Source: Candidatus Aerophobota bacterium (GTDB taxonomy: Bacteria > Aerophobota > Aerophobia > Aerophobales > B3-G15). From it: a DNA stretch of 9,393 bases. The DNA lies in assembly GCA_003648845.1 (NCBI GenBank), contig QMQA01000026.1, positions 1-9,393 on the forward strand, given 5' to 3'. Both the position numbers and the translations under genes were made by a program. This document shows, in pieces, positions 6,826-9,393 of the stretch. Under the pieces are notes generated by a model. It ran no database searches and had not been told where the DNA came from. It saw only the letters and a program-made list of their open reading frames with translations. Each line of letters opens with the position of its first letter. Position 1 is the first letter of the stretch.

Positions 6826-8799
6826 TTACTTTATTCCCATAATAAGAGGAGCAAAAACAAGAGATACAACAGCCATTAATTTAATGAGGATATTCATTGA
6901 GGGGCCGGTGGTATCCTTTAAAGGATCCCCAACAGTATCACCTACAACTGCTGCTTTATGAGCATCTGAACCCTTACCTCCCAGGTTGCCTTCTTCTATC
7001 CATTTTTTAGCGTTATCCCAAGCAGCACCCCCATTTGCCATCATGATTCCAAGGAGTACTCCACAGGCGGTGGCCCCGGCTAAAAATCCTCCCAGAGTCT
7101 CAGCCCCCAGAAAAAAGCCAACGCCCAGGGGGACACTAACGGCGGCTACTCCCGGAATTACCATTTGTTTAAGCGCTCCCTTTGTTACGATATCCACGCA
7201 CCTTTCAGAATCAGCCTCCGCTTTTCCTTCCAAAAGCCCCGGGATTTCTCTGAACTGCCTTCTGATTTCCTCTACCATTTTACCGGCAATTTTTCCCACT
7301 GCTCCCAGGGTAAGATACGCTATGGCAAAAGGCATAGCTGCTCCAATGAGAAGACCAATTACAGTAGATGATGCGGTAAGGTCTATGGCTTTTAATCCTG
7401 CAGTTTTTTGGTAAGCAGAAAAAAGAGCAAGGGCGGTAAGAGCAGCAGACCCGATAGCAAAACCTTTACCTATAGCAGCAGTGGTATTTCCAAGAGCATC
7501 CAATCTGTCAGTAATTTTCCTTATGTCTTCGCCTACACCGGACATCTCGGCAATTCCTCCGGCATTGTCAGCAATAGGGCCATAGGAGTCTGTAGACATA
7601 ACTATTCCAATGGTGGAGAGCATACCTACTGCAGAAATGGCGATTCCGTAAAGGCCGCTAAAATGATAGGCAAGATAAATAGCAACACAGATAGTAATTA
7701 TAGGTAATATTGTACTGGCAAATCCTATAGATAGCCCACTTATTATGTTAGGAGCAGCTCCAAACTGACTACTTCTGGCAATTGTTTTTATAGGAGGGCC
7801 GGAGGTGAAGTATTCACTCTCCAGTCCAATTAAAATTCCTCCAATAAGTCCACACAGGATGGCCCAGAATTCATTAATTCTTCCTAAAACTCCTTTGGTG
7901 ATGAAATAAGCTCCTATAACGAATAAGATTGCACTCACATATGTGGCGTACCTTAAAGCTGACTGAGGAGAGATTTTTTTAAGGATACCAATGGAAAAAA
8001 CACCAATTATAGAAGATACAAGACCTATCGTAATAAGAAGGATGGGTACAGACATCCATGTGAGAGGATTGGTTAAAGTTGCGCCAATGGCCAGGGTGGC
8101 AACAACTGACCCTACATACGATTCGAAAAGGTCTGCCCCCATACCTGCGGTATCTCCTACATTATCCCCGACATTATCAGCTATCACTCCTGGATTACGA
8201 GGGTCATCCTCGGGAATTCCAGCCTCTACTTTACCTACAAGATCAGCTCCAATATCTGCACTTTTTGTATAAATCCCGCCACCCACACGAGCAAAAAGAG
8301 CTATAGAACTTGCTCCCATAGCAAATCCATTGATAATGATGGGATTTTTGGTAAAGTAATAAAATATTCCCAGTCCAACCACTCCAAGACTTGCCACAGA
8401 AATTCCCATTACCGATCCTCCGCGGAAAGCTATACTTAAAGCCCGAGGGGTGCCTCCATCAATTGCTCCCTGACAGGTTCTGGAAGAGGAACGGGTTGCA
8501 GCTTTCATTCCCAGAAATCCAGCCAGCATGGAACAGGCAGCACCGGATAGAAAAGCAATGCCGGTCCAGAAAGTAAGGAATCGAACCAATACGATGAACA
8601 TACAAGCCATAAATATACTTATTATTTGATACTCTCTTTTTAAAAACACCATTGCTCCACGGTGGATGTGTTCTGCTATTTTTACCATTAGTGTATTTCC
8701 TGGAGGGAATCTTTTAACATATACATAGCTAAGTATGGCAAATATCATTCCTGCTATTCCTATCCAGGGAACAACTCCTACAGCTGTGTGGAGATACAT
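6826..8799 (-). CDS. hppA: Membrane-bound ion-translocating pyrophosphatase, K+-dependent, probably Na+-pumping
   Basis: This 657-residue integral membrane enzyme couples PPi hydrolysis to ion export. Family motifs are complete: the [20 protein letters not shown] substrate helix (173-192), DDPRNP (198-203), DNVGDNVGD (208-216), [15 protein letters not shown] (405-419) and [14 protein letters not shown] (620-633). After GNTT (437-440) it has A441 and G444 where K+-independent enzymes have Lys and Thr, so I predict K+ dependence. D223 and E226 in DLFES occupy the positions used by the Thermotoga Na+-PPase, making Na+ (or mixed Na+/H+) pumping more likely than H+ alone. About 16 transmembrane helices are expected. 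A GGAGGAGG ribosome site ends 3 nt before the ATG. It is convergent with the MoaD-like gene, with 13 nt between them, and has its own promoter. Energy conservation from biosynthetic PPi suits an anaerobe. Family certain, ion specificity inferred. Confidence 0.95.
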   Translation of the reverse strand: MYLHTAVGVVPWIGIAGMIFAILSYVYVKRFPPGNTLMVKIAEHIHRGAMVFLKREYQIISIFMACMFIVLVRFLTFWTGIAFLSGAACSMLAGFLGMKAATRSSSRTCQGAIDGGTPRALSIAFRGGSVMGISVASLGVVGLGIFYYFTKNPIIINGFAMGASSIALFARVGGGIYTKSADIGADLVGKVEAGIPEDDPRNPGVIADNVGDNVGDTAGMGADLFESYVGSVVATLAIGATLTNPLTWMSVPILLITIGLVSSIIGVFSIGILKKISPQSALRYATYVSAILFVIGAYFITKGVLGRINEFWAILCGLIGGILIGLESEYFTSGPPIKTIARSSQFGAAPNIISGLSIGFASTILPIITICVAIYLAYHFSGLYGIAISAVGMLSTIGIVMSTDSYGPIADNAGGIAEMSGVGEDIRKITDRLDALGNTTAAIGKGFAIGSAALTALALFSAYQKTAGLKAIDLTASSTVIGLLIGAAMPFAIAYLTLGAVGKIAGKMVEEIRRQFREIPGLLEGKAEADSERCVDIVTKGALKQMVIPGVAAVSVPLGVGFFLGAETLGGFLAGATACGVLLGIMMANGGAAWDNAKKWIEEGNLGGKGSDAHKAAVVGDTVGDPLKDTTGPSMNILIKLMAVVSLVFAPLIMGIK

Positions 8800-8802
8800 T
8801 TT

Positions 8803-8810
8803 CCTCCTCC
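8803..8810 (-). promoter_or_regulatory. Strong Shine-Dalgarno of hppA
   Basis: Read on the minus strand this is GGAGGAGG. Its distal GGAGG half is 6 nt and the proximal one 3 nt from the ATG, a near-perfect site consistent with high expression. Confidence 0.7.
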
Positions 8811-8864
8811 GTTATTGGTTTTACATCAAGAAATAGATTTTATTAGTATAAATTATACAATTTA

Positions 8865-8892
8865 ATTATAAAAAGTTTTACCTTTGCGTCAA
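8865..8892 (-). promoter_or_regulatory. Predicted hppA promoter
   Basis: On the minus strand, TTGACG (8892 down to 8887) and a perfect TATAAT (8870 down to 8865) are separated by 16 nt. Transcription would begin near 8858, giving a leader of about 60 nt. A 6-bp palindrome (8849-8854 with 8859-8864) spans the expected start site. Confidence 0.65.
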
Positions 8893-8912
8893 GTTAATAA
8901 GGCTTCTATAAT
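8884..8912 (+). promoter_or_regulatory. Candidate upstream plus-strand promoter, face to face with the hppA promoter
   Basis: TTGCGT (8884-8889) and a perfect TATAAT (8907-8912) are 17 nt apart. The -35 shares bases with that of the hppA promoter on the other strand. It could give a longer pyrR leader or a short untranslated RNA. In AT-rich DNA such matches also occur by chance. Confidence 0.35.
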
Positions 8913-8988
8913 AGTATGTGTGGTTCAAAAAATGTTAGCGTTGTTGATACCCATTGATTTTTTACTTTTTAACATAGACCCTTAAAAT

Positions 8989-9017
8989 TTGACGGGGAGA
9001 AATTATTCTGATATACT
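8989..9017 (+). promoter_or_regulatory. Predicted pyrR operon promoter
   Basis: TTGACG (8989-8994) and TATACT (9012-9017) are separated by an ideal 17 nt, each one mismatch from consensus. Transcription would start near 9024, giving a leader of about 79 nt that contains the attenuator hairpin. Confidence 0.65.
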
Positions 9018-9050
9018 TATAATAAAATTTCCAAAAAGAAGCCAGATTTA

Positions 9051-9110
9051 ATGAGAGAACAATTTAAAAGTCCTTCTTGCGCAGTGGCAAGGAGGTTTTT
9101 TTATGGATAG
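9051..9110 (+). CDS. Possible 19-residue leader peptide crossing the pyrR attenuator
   Basis: An ATG at 9051 opens a short frame ending with TAG at 9108-9110, encoding MREQFKSPSCAVARRFFYG. It runs through the whole terminator-like hairpin and its T-run and ends 8 nt inside pyrR. A ribosome translating it would disrupt the hairpin, the layout used by the E. coli pyrBI attenuator. Against it, the ribosome site is weak (only AAGAAG-like purines about 10 nt upstream) and a frame this short can arise by chance. Confidence 0.3.
   Translation: MREQFKSPSCAVARRFFYG
9072..9102 (+). terminator. pyrR leader attenuator: intrinsic-terminator-like hairpin containing the Shine-Dalgarno
   Basis: CCTTCTTGC (9072-9080) pairs with GCAAGGAGG (9087-9095) in a 9-bp stem with one T-G wobble and a 6-nt loop, followed by seven T residues (9096-9102) right before the pyrR ATG. 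This is a textbook intrinsic terminator shape, and its 3' arm includes the pyrR ribosome site AGGAGG (9090-9095). Folding could therefore block both elongation and initiation. A competing 6-bp pairing of AAGAAG (9036-9041) with CTTCTT (9073-9078) could serve as antiterminator. TTTAAAAGTCC (9063-9073) resembles the upstream half of a PyrR-binding loop, but the usual downstream half is not intact. Regulation by pyrimidine level is inferred from the gene controlled. Confidence 0.6.
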
Positions 9111-9393
9111 TTTCATGAAAATCATGGATTCAAAAGAAATTGAAAGAATCCTGAAGCACCTGTGCCGCAAATTTTTGAGTAAGAATGAGAATCTTGACAA
9201 ATTAATAGTGATTGGGATTCAAAGGAGAGGAGCAATTCTTGCCGAAAGAATAAGCAAAATTATTGGGGATTCTAAAAAGAAAGTGATCCCTGTGGGCACT
9301 CTGGATATCAATCTGTATCGGGATGATTTATCCCGGATATCCTACCAGCCTGTTCTCAGAAACACCAGCATTCCCTTTTCCATACATGATAAA
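9103..9393 (+). CDS. pyrR: PyrR, pyr operon regulator / uracil phosphoribosyltransferase (3' end cut by window)
   Basis: Ninety-seven codons are present and open to the window edge; the full protein is usually about 180 residues, so the C-terminal half with the PRPP-binding loop is missing. The visible part has the family's IGIQRRGAILAERI segment (about 38-51), VPVG-like IPVGTLDINLYRDDLS (64-79) and the PVLRNTSIPF stretch (84-93). PyrR binds UMP or UTP and attenuates transcription or translation of pyrimidine biosynthesis genes through their leader RNA, and often has uracil phosphoribosyltransferase activity. AGGAGG is 7 nt from the ATG at 9103; in-frame ATGs at 9115 and 9124 are alternative starts with no better ribosome site. 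The leader hairpin just upstream suggests autoregulation, and pyrB/pyrC genes are expected downstream, outside the window. Confidence 0.92.
   Translation, partial: MDSFMKIMDSKEIERILKHLCRKFLSKNENLDKLIVIGIQRRGAILAERISKIIGDSKKKVIPVGTLDINLYRDDLSRISYQPVLRNTSIPFSIHDK

Larger units (their letters stand above)
8800..9102. other. 303-bp divergent intergenic region between hppA and pyrR
   Basis: This AT-rich gap holds the hppA leader and promoter, a second plus-strand promoter candidate, the pyrR promoter and the pyrR attenuator leader, each listed separately. Between about 8915 and 8988 I see only AT-rich sequence with no gene, hairpin or repeat that I can support. No riboswitch fold is recognisable in the hppA leader (8800 to about 8858). 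Confidence 0.7.

Noticed and set aside
6792..6826. CCTCC/GGAGG hairpin at the end of the MoaD-like gene as a terminator
   Set aside because: Only a 5-bp stem with a 7-nt loop, and the T-rich stretch starts about 10 nt after the stem. The stem is explained by the codons for the conserved PPIAGG end.
6986..8576. Several plus-strand open frames (6986-7414, 7165-7371, 7408-7707, 7991-8272, 8079-8306, 8391-8576)
   Set aside because: All are antisense to the conserved hppA gene, lack ribosome sites and recognisable motifs, and have odd Ser/Pro/Arg-rich composition.
8849..8864. Six-bp palindrome TAAATT/AATTTA as an operator
   Set aside because: Short and all A/T in a very AT-rich stretch, so chance is a sufficient explanation; mentioned only with the hppA promoter.
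1..9393. tRNA, rRNA, CRISPR arrays, insertion sequences, phage attachment sites
   Set aside because: No cloverleaf, spaced direct repeat, transposase or integrase motif was seen, and the genes tile the window almost completely.

Overview
The window looks like a chromosomal segment from an AT-rich (by eye roughly 40% GC), probably anaerobic and possibly thermophilic, bacterium. Genes are packed tightly with short overlaps, lysine, glutamate and AGA-arginine codons are common, and PyrR and a membrane pyrophosphatase are present. I cannot fix the phylum from sequence alone. A deep-branching Firmicutes-like or candidate-phylum lineage fits, but this is inference. I saw no insertion sequences, phage genes, tRNAs, rRNAs or CRISPR repeats, and base composition looks even throughout.

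Region 1 (1-2891, + strand) is a three-gene overlapping cluster: a membrane HD-GYP protein (putative cyclic-di-GMP phosphodiesterase), a DUF5317 integral membrane protein, and PilT, the type IV pilus retraction ATPase. Cyclic-di-GMP turnover and pilus retraction are linked in many bacteria, so a surface-motility theme is plausible.

Region 2 (3042-6812, + strand) is the most intriguing part. A good sigma70-type promoter, overlapped by a perfect 11-bp AT-rich inverted repeat, precedes five co-directional genes: a conserved-looking protein of unknown function, a Mut7-C (PIN-like) RNase with a C-terminal zinc ribbon, a MoxR-type AAA+ ATPase, a von Willebrand factor A (VWA) MIDAS protein, and a MoaD/ThiS-type ubiquitin-like sulfur carrier ending in Gly-Gly. 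The first four overlap by 1, 11 and 4 nt, which suggests stoichiometric, translationally coupled products. MoxR/VWA pairs are known as chaperones that remodel or metallate enzymes (NorQ/NorD, CbbQ/CbbO, CoxD/CoxE), and some belong to proposed conflict systems. Pairing one with a nuclease, an unknown protein and a MoaD-like protein is unusual. The ATPase carries a four-cysteine cluster and the VWA protein a CHH-X5-C motif, both possible metal sites.

Region 3 (6826-8799, - strand) is a convergent hppA, a membrane-bound ion-pumping pyrophosphatase whose signature residues predict K+ dependence and probably Na+ transport.

Region 4 (8800-9393) is a 303-bp divergent regulatory region followed by the first 97 codons of pyrR. 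The pyrR leader has a strong promoter, a terminator-like hairpin whose 3' arm contains the pyrR Shine-Dalgarno sequence, a possible competing antiterminator, and a 19-codon leader ORF that crosses the hairpin and overlaps the pyrR start. The pyrimidine operon presumably continues past the window edge.
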